Below, one piece after another: positions 29,489 to 38,838 of a stretch of 64,000 nt of DNA (the first letter of the stretch is position 1; every line of letters begins with the position of its first letter). Both the position numbers and the translations under genes were made by a program. Source of the stretch: Ponticaulis sp. (lineage in GTDB: Bacteria; Pseudomonadota; Alphaproteobacteria; Caulobacterales; Hyphomonadaceae); NCBI GenBank assembly GCA_002692725.1, contig NZLU01000067.1, positions 1 through 64,000 of the forward strand, in the 5' to 3' direction. Below the pieces are notes generated by a model, which did not search any database, was not told the origin of the DNA, and saw only the letters and a program-made list of their open reading frames with translations.

Positions 29489-30325
29489 ATGCCGGTTCAT
29501 ACTCAGACCAACACGCTCGCTTCCGATTTAGCCGGACATTTACCGCTTGCCTTTGGTGTCAGCGGGCCACTAGCCACGCCTCTGTCATCGACCGCGCGTG
29601 TCGCTCAATTGGTGCAAACAGCACTTGAGGCCGGGATAAGGCTGTTTGATACAGCGCCGCTGTATGGCAAAGGCCTTGGCGAAGAGCGTCTGGGCGAAGC
29701 GCTCAAAAGCGCCAGCTCGCCACTTATCATGACCAAGGCAGGCGTACATGGAGGCAAAATCCGAGATTTCGCCCCCGCAGCCATACAGGACAGCGTGGAG
29801 CAGTCGCTATCACGTCTCAAAACCGATCGGATCTTCTTGTTATGGCTGCATGGTCCAGCCGCAGCAGAACTCACAGACGAACTGCTCACGGTACTTCAGG
29901 CGATGAAAACCGCCGGAAAAGTCACACATGTTGGAATTGCCGGGCGCACAGATGATGTACTGGCCGCCAATAGTCATGATTTGTTCGAAGCGGTTATGCT
30001 CCCACTCAATTGCTCAATGTCGGAAGACGAACTCAAGCGCGTCCAGATTTGTAAGGCTGCTGGGCGGACTGTATTCGCCATTGAGACTCTGACGAACATC
30101 CGCCGTTCAGGACCGCCAACACTGGGAAGTCTGTGGCGTAAGGCGCGAAAACTCAGCCATATGGACATGACGGAAAACCCACGTGAACACACCGCAGACG
30201 AAGCCATTCGCTGGGCCTTCAGCGAAGGCGGCGCGGATGTGATGGCATCCTCTACGACCAATAGAGGCCGGCTCCGCCACAACGCGGCTCTTGTGAGGGC
30301 AATGACACTGGAAAACAGCTGGTGA
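29489..30325 (+). CDS. aldo/keto reductase family protein
   Basis: A 278-residue TIM-barrel oxidoreductase, expected to reduce a carbonyl with NAD(P)H. The catalytic tetrad is visible: Asp and Tyr in FDTAPLYGKG (about residues 54-63), Lys in MTKAG (about 88) and His in LWLHGP (about 117). Its shape resembles the short L-fucose/galactose dehydrogenase-like branch. It is a little shorter than most (family 280-330), and the usual C-terminal cofactor loop is compact. The GAGGG ribosome binding site lies before ATG 29489. It is alone on its strand. Substrate unknown. Confidence 0.85.
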   Translation: MPVHTQTNTLASDLAGHLPLAFGVSGPLATPLSSTARVAQLVQTALEAGIRLFDTAPLYGKGLGEERLGEALKSASSPLIMTKAGVHGGKIRDFAPAAIQDSVEQSLSRLKTDRIFLLWLHGPAAAELTDELLTVLQAMKTAGKVTHVGIAGRTDDVLAANSHDLFEAVMLPLNCSMSEDELKRVQICKAAGRTVFAIETLTNIRRSGPPTLGSLWRKARKLSHMDMTENPREHTADEAIRWAFSEGGADVMASSTTNRGRLRHNAALVRAMTLENSW

Positions 30326-30355
30326 ACGATCGACATGCCTCTGAGCCGCACTCAT

Positions 30356-30390
30356 AAAAACGCCCCACCTGCAGAAGCAGGCAGGGCGTT
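30356..30390 (-). terminator. intrinsic terminator after the beta-barrel gene
   Basis: On the minus strand AACGCCCTGCCTGC pairs with GCAGGTGGGGCGTT (one bulged region) and is followed by TTTTTATG. It lies 25 bases past the stop of the leftward outer-membrane protein gene. Confidence 0.85.
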
Positions 30391-30414
30391 CGGGCATGAT
30401 TGGCTCAGGACGAA

Positions 30415-31035
30415 CTAGAACTTATAGCCTGCGCCAAGCATGACACCATCGGTGTCGGTGTCTTCGAATGAGTAATAGGTGTAATCACCCTTCAGATACC
30501 AATTGTCGGTCACGTCATAGGTCACACCCGCACCCACGGCCGGACCGTCTTCTGAATCGGAAATTGTCGCCAGCGTGGTGCCGCCTGGCGTCTGCACTTG
30601 GGCATCAACATCGATATAGGCGTAACCCGCGCGGGCATAAGCGTTCAGGCGATCCGTCACCGGCACTTCGGCCTTACCATACAGGCCAACAAGATAATTC
30701 ATCTCAATGTCACCAGCGGCGTTGATGGTGTCGTTGAAGTCGCCATCATTATTGTCATCAAGATTGAAGTCGTCTTCATCGACATTGTAGTCAAATTCGC
30801 CATCATCCACGCCGGAGGCCAGCTCGCCTTCGATTGAGAAGATGTTGTTGAATTTATAGCCTGTGCGGGCCGCAATGCCGTTTGTATCGACGCCCTGTTC
30901 TGCACCATCTGGTTTGATGTCCAGATACTGATAACCACCCTCGGCATAGAAGCCGGTGTCTTCAGAAGCGGTTTGTGCGTGCGCACCCAAAGCCAAAGCT
31001 GAGGTCGCGGCCGCGGCAACAAGATACTTATACAT
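30415..31035 (-). CDS. small outer-membrane beta-barrel protein
   Basis: A 206-residue outer-membrane protein. The ATG at 31035 follows GGAG; 12 extra upstream codons lack a ribosome binding site. A signal peptide ends at AHAQT. The mature chain is beta-rich with alternating aromatics (FYAEGGYQYLD, AYARAGYAYIDV, YLKGDYTYYSFED) and ends in Phe, the signal for barrel assembly, all of which fits an 8-strand OmpA/OmpW-like porin fold. Unusually, an extracellular loop carries a very acidic stretch (about residues 80-105) containing DDNNDGDFND, similar to a calcium-binding EF-hand loop. Its role is likely structural or adhesive; no substrate can be named. Confidence 0.85.
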   Translation of the reverse strand: MYKYLVAAAATSALALGAHAQTASEDTGFYAEGGYQYLDIKPDGAEQGVDTNGIAARTGYKFNNIFSIEGELASGVDDGEFDYNVDEDDFNLDDNNDGDFNDTINAAGDIEMNYLVGLYGKAEVPVTDRLNAYARAGYAYIDVDAQVQTPGGTTLATISDSEDGPAVGAGVTYDVTDNWYLKGDYTYYSFEDTDTDGVMLGAGYKF

Positions 31036-31501
31036 ACGCGTTACTCCATTCAGATAACCGGTGGTCATCACCGGCGCGATGGAAGGGAGAACACGTCGCC
31101 CTCAGCATACGTTCCGCAAAAATTTCAGCTTAAATCAGGTGTGGCACATCTGGCACTCAAGCAAGGATTTTAGGGCGTTGTTGGAATCCTATTTTTTTCA
31201 TATTTCACAGAGCGTTACAGCCTGTCGCCTTGCTTCTGCCATAAGGTTGAACAGCGCGTAATGAAGGTAAATTACGGCGATTTAATAGAGCGAACTGGCA
31301 CAGGACAGACCTGAACCTAAACAGCCCCTGTCTTTCGCGCCTCACGAACGGCGATAAGACGCTGGAACTGGCGTCCATCTCGTTTAGCCTGCGCAACGCA
31401 AGTTTCTGCCCTGAAACAGGCTTTTCCTTGCACCACACCTCGTGCAGCTATTGACGCGCACGCAATCCTGTCGCTTCCTTCGCGCCAAATGGAGGGTCAA
31501 T
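31036..31501. other. intergenic region without a supported gene
   Basis: These 466 bases separate the leftward barrel gene from the rightward M2 peptidase. They are A+T-rich around 31180-31210 and should contain both promoters. No frame has a convincing ribosome binding site or protein-like composition. Confidence 0.6.
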
Positions 31502-33418
31502 ATGACTTTTAAGAACTTGATGGCAGGCGCGAGCGTGCTGTCCCTCGCCATGATGGCGGGCTGTGCACCCGAAGAAACCACATCAACGGAAACACCGGTC
31601 GCGGAGGACACTGCAGCCACGCCGACGGTTGAAGATGCCCGCGCATTTCTCGCGAAGGCCGATGCTGAACTTGGTGCCATGAATAAAGAAATCGCTCCGA
31701 TCTATTGGGAGCAGGCCACGAACATCACACCGGAAACAAACGCTGCTGCAGCTGAGGCCGGCGCACGCGGGACCAAGCTGGCGGTTCAATACGCCAATGA
31801 AACCAAAAAATTCAAAGACGTTGACCTGCCTCCGGATCTGCGTCGCAAAATGCAAAAGCTGCAAGGTGGCCTCGTCCTGCCAGCGCCATCGACCGAAGGC
31901 GCAGCTGAGGAACTTTCCCAGATCACCACAGGTCTCGACGCGACCTATTCCACCGGCACCTATGGCTTTCAGAACAATATCGGAGAGGTTTCTGCTCTCC
32001 TCACAGAGGTGAATGGCGAAGGCTCATTCGACATCTCCGCCCTCACCCTCGACCAGCTCTCAACCATTATTGAACAATCCCGAAATCCTGAAGTTCTGCA
32101 GGAAGCCTGGGAAGGCTGGCGCACCGTGTCGCCTCCCATGAAGGATGACTATGCCCGCATGGTGGAAATTGCCAATGCCGGCGCAGAAGAGCTTGGCTAT
32201 GACAATGTCGCGCAAATGTGGCTGGGCGCGTACGATATGCCTGCCGCCGAAATGGAAGAAGAAGTTGCACGGCTCTGGACCCAGGTCGAACCGCTCTATG
32301 ATGAACTGCACTGCTTTGTCCGCGCAGAGCTGAACGAGCAATATGGCGATGAAACCCAGCCTGCCACCGGCCCGATCCGCGCTGATCTGCTCGGTAATAT
32401 GTGGGCCCAGAGCTGGTCTGAAATCTATCCTATCGTCATACCGGAAGATCTGCCCGGCCCGTCTTACGATCTGACCGAACAGCTGATCGAAAATGACTAT
32501 GACCCGATCAAAATGGTCGAGACCGGCGAAGCCTTCTTCTCCTCTCTCGGCTTCCGCGAACTGCCGGAAACCTTCTGGGAACGCTCCATGATCGTTCGGC
32601 CACCTGCGCCGCGCGAAGTCGTCTGCCACGCTTCAGCCTGGGATGTGGATGATGAGGAAGATATCCGCATCAAAATGTGTACTGAGGTGAATGCCGAAGA
32701 CTTCATGACGGTGCACCATGAGCTTGGGCACAATTATTATCAGCGCGCCTATAAGGATGTGGACTTCATCTACAAAACCGGCGCCCATGACGGCTTCCAT
32801 GAGGCCATTGGTGACCTGATCTCTCTGTCCATCACGCCGCACTATCTTGAGCAGATCGGCCTGATTGAAGAAGACCAGATCCCGGGGGCAGATGCTGACC
32901 TCGCGCTGCTTCTGAATACCGCGCTCGACAAGATCGCCTTCCTGCCATTCGCCATCACGGTCGACCAATGGCGCTGGAGCGTGCTCGACGGATCAACGCC
33001 GCCAGAGCAGTATAACGAGAAATGGTGGGAACGTCGCCTTGCCAATCAGGGCATCGTGCCGCCAGCACCACGCCCGGATGATGCCTTTGATCCGGGTGCG
33101 AAATACCATATCCCAGGCAACACACCCTATCTACGGTATTTCCTGAGCTATATTCTGCAGTTCCAGTTCCACAAAGCCGCCTGCGACATCGCAGGATGGG
33201 AAGGCCCGCTTCACCGTTGCTCTATCTATGGCAATGAGGAAGTCGGCCAGCGTCTGAACGCCATGCTGGAAATGGGCGCTTCCGAGCCATGGCCGGATGC
33301 GCTCGAGGCCTTCACCGGAACGCGCGAAATGGATGGCTCAGCGATCACTGAGTATTTCACGCCGCTCATCGACTATATGAAGGAAGAGAACGACGGCCGG
33401 TCCTGCGGCTGGGAGTAG
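31502..33418 (+). CDS. M2 family peptidyl-dipeptidase (ACE-like) lipoprotein
   Basis: A 638-residue zinc dipeptidyl carboxypeptidase related to angiotensin-converting enzyme. Signal peptide with lipobox MAGC (Cys about residue 21), then a Thr/Glu-rich linker and the long helical M2 domain. The zinc site is HHELGHNYYQ near residue 405, with the third ligand Glu in GFHEAIGD 24 residues on. Chloride/substrate residues such as FLPFAITVDQWRW and YHIPGNTPYLRYF follow the family order. It would remove dipeptides from oligopeptide C-termini in the periplasm. The ATG at 31502 follows GGAGGG. It has a following terminator. Full length for the bacterial family. Confidence 0.94.
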   Translation: MTFKNLMAGASVLSLAMMAGCAPEETTSTETPVAEDTAATPTVEDARAFLAKADAELGAMNKEIAPIYWEQATNITPETNAAAAEAGARGTKLAVQYANETKKFKDVDLPPDLRRKMQKLQGGLVLPAPSTEGAAEELSQITTGLDATYSTGTYGFQNNIGEVSALLTEVNGEGSFDISALTLDQLSTIIEQSRNPEVLQEAWEGWRTVSPPMKDDYARMVEIANAGAEELGYDNVAQMWLGAYDMPAAEMEEEVARLWTQVEPLYDELHCFVRAELNEQYGDETQPATGPIRADLLGNMWAQSWSEIYPIVIPEDLPGPSYDLTEQLIENDYDPIKMVETGEAFFSSLGFRELPETFWERSMIVRPPAPREVVCHASAWDVDDEEDIRIKMCTEVNAEDFMTVHHELGHNYYQRAYKDVDFIYKTGAHDGFHEAIGDLISLSITPHYLEQIGLIEEDQIPGADADLALLLNTALDKIAFLPFAITVDQWRWSVLDGSTPPEQYNEKWWERRLANQGIVPPAPRPDDAFDPGAKYHIPGNTPYLRYFLSYILQFQFHKAACDIAGWEGPLHRCSIYGNEEVGQRLNAMLEMGASEPWPDALEAFTGTREMDGSAITEYFTPLIDYMKEENDGRSCGWE

Positions 33419-33444
33419 GTCTCCGCACCCATCACTCAACAGAT

Positions 33445-33472
33445 AATCCCGGGCGTCTGTCCGGGATTTTTC
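33445..33472 (+). terminator. intrinsic terminator after the M2 peptidase gene
   Basis: AATCCCGG and CCGGGATT pair around a short loop and are followed by TTTTTC, 27 bases past the stop. Confidence 0.88.
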
Positions 33473-33503
33473 GCTTCAAGGGGGATAAAAAGTAGCGATT
33501 TTT

Positions 33504-33539
33504 CGCCTGCTGGGGTAAACTTGTTTACTCCAGCAGGCG
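33504..33539. promoter_or_regulatory. 36-bp near-perfect palindrome
   Basis: The arms CGCCTGCTGGGGTAAAC (33504-33520) and GTTTACTCCAGCAGGCG (33523-33539) pair at 16 of 17 positions with only two bases between them. No T-run follows on either strand, so it is not an ordinary terminator. It ends 45 bases before the next gene and could be an operator or an RNA leader structure. Confidence 0.6.
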
Positions 33540-33583
33540 CGTGGCGCGCCGTCGGTCAGGGATAATTTCTATGGGTGGGACTG

Positions 33584-34738
33584 ATGAGATTTGATCGTAT
33601 CGCATTTCCAATGGCAATCGCGCTTGTTCTGACGGGACACGCACTGGCGCAGGACGAACTAAGGCCAAATCCTGAAGCGCTGAAGCTTGAAACCAATACG
33701 GATGCAAGGGATCTGACCTCAGACTTGCCCGACATTGACGCTCCAAATCCTGGCGGTCTGCCCGGAAGTGTGCAGCCTCCCGGCGTGCCCGGAACCGTAT
33801 CTCCCGACACCGTCATGCGCAGAGAGCTCGGGATCAGCGAGACCAGTCCGACGACATCTCCCGGCGATATCAGCGCGCTTGATCCATCCGGACTTGTGTC
33901 ACAGGGCGGTCAGACCCCACCTCCGAATGACAGCCCTATTCCCGATAGCGAATGGACAGCGGAACCGTCCGCAACGGGTTGGAAGTACCGGCACAAGGAC
34001 TGTGCCCCTCCGGATTGCGGGGGCTCGGGCGTCATCCTTGAAGGCGTCAACGGACAGGGCGAGAACGTGTTCTATTTCATGACGGAAGGCGTCGCCGCCC
34101 GATGGCGCAAGGAGAATTCAGACAGCTGGGACACGGTGTTCAAAGACAATAAAGACGCTGAAAATCTGGCAACAGAAATTGACGAACGAAACGGCCTCCT
34201 CCCAAACCCCGCTGCCATCAAGGCCGCAGAAGAAGATGACTTTTACAACTCTGTCCGGCGACCCGCGCGCGCCACAACAGAACAACCTGAAAACATCTCT
34301 GACAATATTGATGACTGGCTCAGCTCAGATAAGGATAAAAAACCCGCATCTTCTTCCAACAATTCCGGCAGCCGAACCATTCAGCCAGATATTGGCTCGG
34401 GCGATGGCAGCGAAGAGGCGCGTCGCAAACTGCGCGAAGATTGTACCCTGATGAACGATCCGGCATGCTCGGAAAGCCCTCTCACACCGCCTGTCATCAG
34501 CTCGGATGAACTGGCCTTTGAACCAAAGCCGTATGAGACTCAGTCCCGCCCCAGCGACGACGACGTCATCTACAATGGAGAAATGATCAATCCGCCGGGT
34601 TCTGCGCTTACGGCACCCGGATTAGAAGGATGTGATCCGGCAGTCGAAGGCGACACACGATGTGCAGGCTTCCAGGATGCTGACAGTGCTGACCGCTTAC
34701 GGCGCAAGGTGGAGAATGGGCCTGACGACACGAATTGA
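33584..34738 (+). CDS. exported Pro/Asp-rich protein of unknown function
   Basis: A predicted 384-residue exported protein. I start at ATG 33584, with GGTGGGA just upstream; GTG 33575 is possible. The signal peptide ends near HALAQDE. Most of the mature chain is low-complexity and rich in Pro, Ser, Asp and Asn. One compact segment (about residues 125-180) carries KYRHKDCAPPDCGGSGVIL and VAARWRKENSDSWDTVF, suggesting a small folded domain with a Cys pair. A late segment has further Cys (DCTLMNDPACSE, GCDPAVEGDTRC). Probably periplasmic or surface-exposed. No family recognised. A strong palindrome lies just upstream. Confidence 0.62.
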   Translation: MRFDRIAFPMAIALVLTGHALAQDELRPNPEALKLETNTDARDLTSDLPDIDAPNPGGLPGSVQPPGVPGTVSPDTVMRRELGISETSPTTSPGDISALDPSGLVSQGGQTPPPNDSPIPDSEWTAEPSATGWKYRHKDCAPPDCGGSGVILEGVNGQGENVFYFMTEGVAARWRKENSDSWDTVFKDNKDAENLATEIDERNGLLPNPAAIKAAEEDDFYNSVRRPARATTEQPENISDNIDDWLSSDKDKKPASSSNNSGSRTIQPDIGSGDGSEEARRKLREDCTLMNDPACSESPLTPPVISSDELAFEPKPYETQSRPSDDDVIYNGEMINPPGSALTAPGLEGCDPAVEGDTRCAGFQDADSADRLRRKVENGPDDTN

Positions 34739-34800
34739 GTTCGGCACGTTCATAGCTGACATACTCTGATCCTCCACGGGGTGGCGGTTTTTACTGGTCC

Positions 34801-35283
34801 TCAGCCTGCAACAGCGTCTTCAAGTCGCTTGACCAGCGCGTCAATGCGGGACGCGTTCTTGCCAAGGTCAGACCTCCCGACCCGGGACCGCGAATAAGCC
34901 GCCAGCACAGAGGAATTTTCACCCTCCGGGCGGATCAGTAGATCAACATCATCTCGAAATCTCATGATCGCGGTGACGGCCACATAACGGATGCGGATAT
35001 CGCCGTTCGGCATCTCTTGCCGCTGGGCCTCTGGCACGATCTGAATCACAGCATCCGCAAGACGATCGGCAGGGACACCAAATTCAGCAGCAGGTTCGAA
35101 ATCAGACGTCGACGGACAGATCTCCGGCGTACAGGTCAGCGCCCTATTGGAACTGGCCCCCTCTTCAAGCGCGCTGAAGGACAGCCAGTCTCCTTCCGGA
35201 ATTGTTGGGCCGCCGGAGCAGGCCGAGACTGCAAACAGGCAGCTCATCGCCACGACAATGAATATGGTCTTCTGAACAGGCAT
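34801..35283 (-). CDS. DUF1499 family lipoprotein
   Basis: A 160-residue lipoprotein with lipobox VSAC (Cys about residue 22). The mature C-terminal 80 residues match DUF1499: an RIRYVAVTAIMRFRDDVDLLI core followed by YSRSRVGRSDLGKN and RIDALVKRLE (all in residues 90-155). The ADAVIQIV segment before it also fits. DUF1499 proteins are small envelope proteins of unknown function, common in Proteobacteria. Two Cys (LTCTPEICPS) could pair. The ATG at 35283 has GGGAAG upstream. Transcribed alone and convergent with the preceding gene. Confidence 0.82.
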   Translation of the reverse strand: MPVQKTIFIVVAMSCLFAVSACSGGPTIPEGDWLSFSALEEGASSNRALTCTPEICPSTSDFEPAAEFGVPADRLADAVIQIVPEAQRQEMPNGDIRIRYVAVTAIMRFRDDVDLLIRPEGENSSVLAAYSRSRVGRSDLGKNASRIDALVKRLEDAVAG

Positions 35284-35607
35284 GAGACTTCCCTCGATTG
35301 ATCCCCTGATAACGTAGTATCCTTAGAGCAGGGTCAAGGCTGACCTTGGGGAAGTCTGCCCAGGCCCAGACGCTGTCACAAAAGCTTGGCACATTATTTC
35401 ATTTTATTTTGAAATATTATCGTTTAAGACCGGTTCAGTGATAGCCCTTCTGAGACCAGTTGGTTCAGTTATGCGCAGATCCGCCTGCCATTTTGAGGCT
35501 GAACCCATTTATTTTTTTCCAGTTATGTGAGGCATCTTGAGATTGAGTCGCAAGACGCCTAATCATACCCCTCGCGCGTGATGTTGCGGATTAAAGGAAC
35601 GATTTTG

Positions 35608-36321
35608 GTGGACGACACATTCCCAGCTCTTAATGAAGAGGCGTTTCGCGATGTCAGCGAACCTGATCTTCTCACGCCCGATCGCCGAGCTCATCCTCCT
35701 CGAATTCTCCTCCTCCACGGCTCCCTGCGCGAGCGCTCCTTTAGTCGCCTCGCGAATGAAGAAGCCGGACGCATCCTGCGCAAATTTGGCTGTGAGACCC
35801 GCGTGTTTGACCCGACCGGCCTCCCTTTGGTGGATACGGATGACGGCTCTCATCCCAAAGTGAAGGAATTGCGCGAGCTCGCCATGTGGTCAGAGGGCAT
35901 GGTGTGGTGTTCGCCTGAACGCCATGGCGCCATGACCGGTCTGATGAAGATGCAGATCGACTGGCTGCCCCTTTCGCTTGGCGGCGTTCGTCCCACGCAA
36001 GGCAAGACGCTCGCGGTCATGCAGGTCTCAGGTGGCTCGCAAAGCTTTAACGCCGTCAATCAGATGCGCATTCTGGGTCGCTGGATGCGCCTCATTACCA
36101 TCCCGAACCAGTCCTCTGTCGCGAAAGCCTGGCAGGAGTTTGATGATGAGGGACGCATGCGCGCCTCCCCCTATTACAACCGGATCGTGGATGTGATGGA
36201 GGAACTCACGAAATTCACCCTCCTTACCCGCGATCGCGCAGACTATCTCGTCGACCGGTATTCCGAACGGGTCGAAAGCGCAGAAGAAACCTCAAAGCGG
36301 GTCAATCAGCGCGCACTTTAA
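35608..36321 (+). CDS. arsH: ArsH-type NADPH-dependent FMN reductase
   Basis: A 237-residue flavoprotein matching Ars[20 protein letters not shown] at the start (FMN phosphate loop GSLRERS), [15 protein letters not shown] in the middle, and [20 protein letters not shown] and [10 protein letters not shown] towards the end. ArsH proteins reduce quinones or azo dyes and oxidise trivalent organoarsenicals, protecting from methylarsenite-type compounds. I prefer GTG 35608, preceded by AAGGA at nine bases; an earlier start at 35578/35581 in the same frame would add ten residues. No arsR, arsC or arsB is adjacent, so the gene is an orphan. Direct repeats GGTTCAGT (35432, 35462), 30 bases apart, lie upstream in an A+T-rich region. 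Confidence 0.9.
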   Translation: MDDTFPALNEEAFRDVSEPDLLTPDRRAHPPRILLLHGSLRERSFSRLANEEAGRILRKFGCETRVFDPTGLPLVDTDDGSHPKVKELRELAMWSEGMVWCSPERHGAMTGLMKMQIDWLPLSLGGVRPTQGKTLAVMQVSGGSQSFNAVNQMRILGRWMRLITIPNQSSVAKAWQEFDDEGRMRASPYYNRIVDVMEELTKFTLLTRDRADYLVDRYSERVESAEETSKRVNQRAL

Positions 36322-36330
36322 TTGCTATTG

Positions 36331-37218
36331 TCAGTTCAGCTGGTTCGCCGGCACCTCAACCGAGCACACATCGAGGATTTCCGGCGGCTTGCGATAGAAA
36401 AACGGATCCTCGCGCACGCGCTTGGAGGTCTTGAACGCTTCAAACGCCTCCGACGCCGTATCCATCACCTCCCAGACAGGCCGCTCAGTTTCCGGAATGT
36501 CCACCGCCATCTGCATGGAGAGAATGGTGTCACCCTTTTCAGGCGCCTGGATCACACCGCTTTCAATCGCCCGATCGCCGCGTTTCAGCTTTTGCACAAA
36601 TTGCATGCCGGAAATCACGCGACCGAAAATGGTCAGATTGCGGTCGAGATAACGCTGCGGCGCCAGAACGATATAGAACTCCGTCGACCCGCTATCCGGA
36701 TCCGTGTCACGCGCCATGGCCATGGCACCCGGACAATGCAGCAGCCATTCACGCTCCATCACCTCGTCCTGTGCGACCGCGAACCCGTTCATATGCCCGA
36801 CCGCTTCGGCAAACAGATCACCATTGCCAATCGGCGTGAAGACGCGATTGGAGACCTCCCGGTCATTCTCGTTTTCAAGGGTCGGGAACGGCGCAATTCT
36901 CTCGTCTGACTCAAGTCCGCCCTGCGCCACAAACCCATCAATCACCCGATAGAAGGCTTCGCCATCATAAACACCTTCGCGAACGAATTTCCGTATCTGA
37001 GCGGCATGGTTCGGCGCGAAATCATTATTCAGCTCAATCACCACCTCACCGTAATCGAGCTTCAGAATGAGGAGGTTCTCAGGGGCGACCAAACGATAAC
37101 CGTCGCTCACGGTGGTCACCGGCGCACTGACGGCCGCGTCTGTCTGCGCTTGCGTTGCGCATCCCCCCAACATGGCGAGACACACACCTGCCAGAATTAA
37201 ATGGTTGAATACGCGCAT
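36331..37218 (-). CDS. cyclophilin-type peptidyl-prolyl isomerase, lipoprotein
   Basis: A 295-residue envelope protein. Signal peptide with lipobox LGGC (Cys about residue 20), a linker, then a cyclophilin domain (about 48-240): LDYGEVVIELNNDFAPNHAAQ, FYRVIDGFVAQGG (catalytic Arg in FYRVI) and STEFYIVLAPQRYLDRNLTIFG (segments shown partly). It would speed cis-trans isomerisation of prolyl bonds in proteins folding in the periplasm. A C-terminal extension of about 55 residues has no known domain. An AGGGAGG ribosome binding site precedes the ATG. It converges on arsH with 9 bases between the stops. Confidence 0.92.
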   Translation of the reverse strand: MRVFNHLILAGVCLAMLGGCATQAQTDAAVSAPVTTVSDGYRLVAPENLLILKLDYGEVVIELNNDFAPNHAAQIRKFVREGVYDGEAFYRVIDGFVAQGGLESDERIAPFPTLENENDREVSNRVFTPIGNGDLFAEAVGHMNGFAVAQDEVMEREWLLHCPGAMAMARDTDPDSGSTEFYIVLAPQRYLDRNLTIFGRVISGMQFVQKLKRGDRAIESGVIQAPEKGDTILSMQMAVDIPETERPVWEVMDTASEAFEAFKTSKRVREDPFFYRKPPEILDVCSVEVPANQLN

Positions 37219-37284
37219 GCCAGACCTCCCTCAAATCACAGAAGGTCAGCCTGCGCTTTCAATCGGGGCTTAGCAAGCTGGCGA

Positions 37285-37953
37285 TCAGGCTTCGCAGCTG
37301 AAATCCTCAATACCGATATCGGAGAGGATCAGGCTCTCGCCTTCACCGGCCTCGCCGCCCATCAGCTCGAGAATGCGTTCTTCCGTGCTGGAAAACCCGG
37401 CCCGACGCGCCAGCAGCAGAACTTCCATCGCACTGTCCTCAAAGCTGACAGTCGTTTCTTCGCACCCGGTTTTGCGCACCCAATCCTTGGCATCGTCCTC
37501 GGCAAGTGCGGCTTTCCGCGCCTTCAGCAGAGCTTCAGCGGCCAGAAGATTGGTACTGAATGGATCGATCAGATGCAGATCATGAGACAGATCAGACAGA
37601 AAGATATAAGCCGCGAACTGCGCATAGCTCTTGTCTGAATAACGCGGCTCATCCTCATTCACACAGCCCAGGAAACAGGGATTGGCGCTCGGCGAAATCC
37701 GGGTTGGCCCGGCGCGGCCAGTGGTGGTCCCCACCTGCTCGGCGACGGTGTCTTTCAGCTCTTCATAAAGGTTCACCGCATCCATCTGAGTGATGCCGTT
37801 TCCGACGCTCTTCTGAATGCGCTCAGATCGTATCACCTCGAAGGCGTCCGCCTCGATGGCGTCAGAGATATCAGAGACATTCGAGCTGGCTGCTGGCACA
37901 ATCATGCAGGCCGCAAGACCCGCAATGAGGGATTTCGCCCGGATCATCTGCAT
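37285..37953 (-). CDS. exported protein of unknown function
   Basis: A 222-residue protein with a signal peptide (MIRAKSLIAGLAACMIVPAASS) and a likely cleavage after ASS. Two start codons compete, ATG 37953 and ATG two codons later; GGAGGA lies upstream of both. The mature protein is helical, with Cys in ANPCFLGC, KTGCEET and DFSCEA that could form disulfides. No motif or family is recognised. It follows the cyclophilin gene in tandem on the same strand (66 bases apart in the order of transcription, being the upstream gene), so the two may share a transcript. Confidence 0.66.
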   Translation of the reverse strand: MQMIRAKSLIAGLAACMIVPAASSNVSDISDAIEADAFEVIRSERIQKSVGNGITQMDAVNLYEELKDTVAEQVGTTTGRAGPTRISPSANPCFLGCVNEDEPRYSDKSYAQFAAYIFLSDLSHDLHLIDPFSTNLLAAEALLKARKAALAEDDAKDWVRKTGCEETTVSFEDSAMEVLLLARRAGFSSTEERILELMGGEAGEGESLILSDIGIEDFSCEA

Positions 37954-38057
37954 TCTTTCCTCCCGAATTCATTATCCGGTTCATAGAACGCAGACCGCCA
38001 TTCGCAGTCAAGCTTGACTGTTAGTCAGGCCCGACCACAATTTAGTGAGATCAAACC

Positions 38058-38660
38058 TTAAAGCCCGAGCAGACTGCCAAGGGGCGAATAGAGCACCAGC
38101 ACGCCGACAGCCACGGCGGACAGCGTATAGGCGAGCAGCATAAGCGCGCCATCCTTGGCCAGCAGTGCGACACCAACCATGGTGATCGCGGCGCCAGGCG
38201 CAGCCACAGCAAAGGGCACAAGCTCCAGCGGGATCATGACCAGCGCCATAAAGGACACCAGAATGGCCGCAGCGTACTCAGCCGGTCCACTTGTCAGAAA
38301 AGACATCCGCTCAGTAATCATCTTGTCGATAAAGCGAAGGGTTGGCGCGGCCTTGTCCTCGGCCTTCGTGACCTTGTCGCCCTTAATCGACAGATTGCCG
38401 ATGAAACCCGGCAACCAGATATGCGAGCGTCCGAACAGCATCTGCGCCGAGAATAACAGGATCACCACGCCGACGACGGCGGGAAGCCCCGGAACTGCAC
38501 CCAATGGCGGCACAACAACAACGAGTCCGAGTAACACAAAAATCGGCCCGAACGACCGGCTACCATAAAGGTGCATCAGATCGTTGACCGAAACCGTTCC
38601 GCCTTCCGCCTCATCCGCGGCTTTTTCCATTACATGCTCAAGAGGTTGCGTATCAGCCAT
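38058..38660 (-). CDS. exoD: ExoD family membrane protein
   Basis: A 200-residue inner-membrane protein of the ExoD family, first linked to exopolysaccharide synthesis and alkaline tolerance in Rhizobium. An N-terminal cytoplasmic stretch ends in VNDLMHLYGSRSFGP. Four to five membrane segments follow (about 38-58, 60-78, 125-150, 155-170, 175-195), with the PPLGAVPGLPAVVGV loop typical of the family. A charged cytoplasmic loop lies at about 95-118. Biochemical activity is unknown for the whole family. Not next to polysaccharide genes. Confidence 0.9.
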   Translation of the reverse strand: MADTQPLEHVMEKAADEAEGGTVSVNDLMHLYGSRSFGPIFVLLGLVVVVPPLGAVPGLPAVVGVVILLFSAQMLFGRSHIWLPGFIGNLSIKGDKVTKAEDKAAPTLRFIDKMITERMSFLTSGPAEYAAAILVSFMALVMIPLELVPFAVAAPGAAITMVGVALLAKDGALMLLAYTLSAVAVGVLVLYSPLGSLLGL

Positions 38661-38838
38661 TCCATCCGTCTGTCAGATTGCAGTGAGTCCCTGAATTTAC
38701 GCTGAAGTCGGGGCGCTGGTTCCATTGCAGCTCCGATTTGTGTTCACCTGAACATCGGTATGGATAGCTGTTGCAAGAGCGACACCGACTGAAACGCTAG
38801 CCGGTGTCGCCAATGCTGCTCTTAAGATTGAGAGGTTG

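Noticed and set aside
31140..31170. A sigma-54 promoter (TGGCAC-type sequence)
   Set aside because: TGGCAC is present but the second element TTGC at the right spacing is missing.
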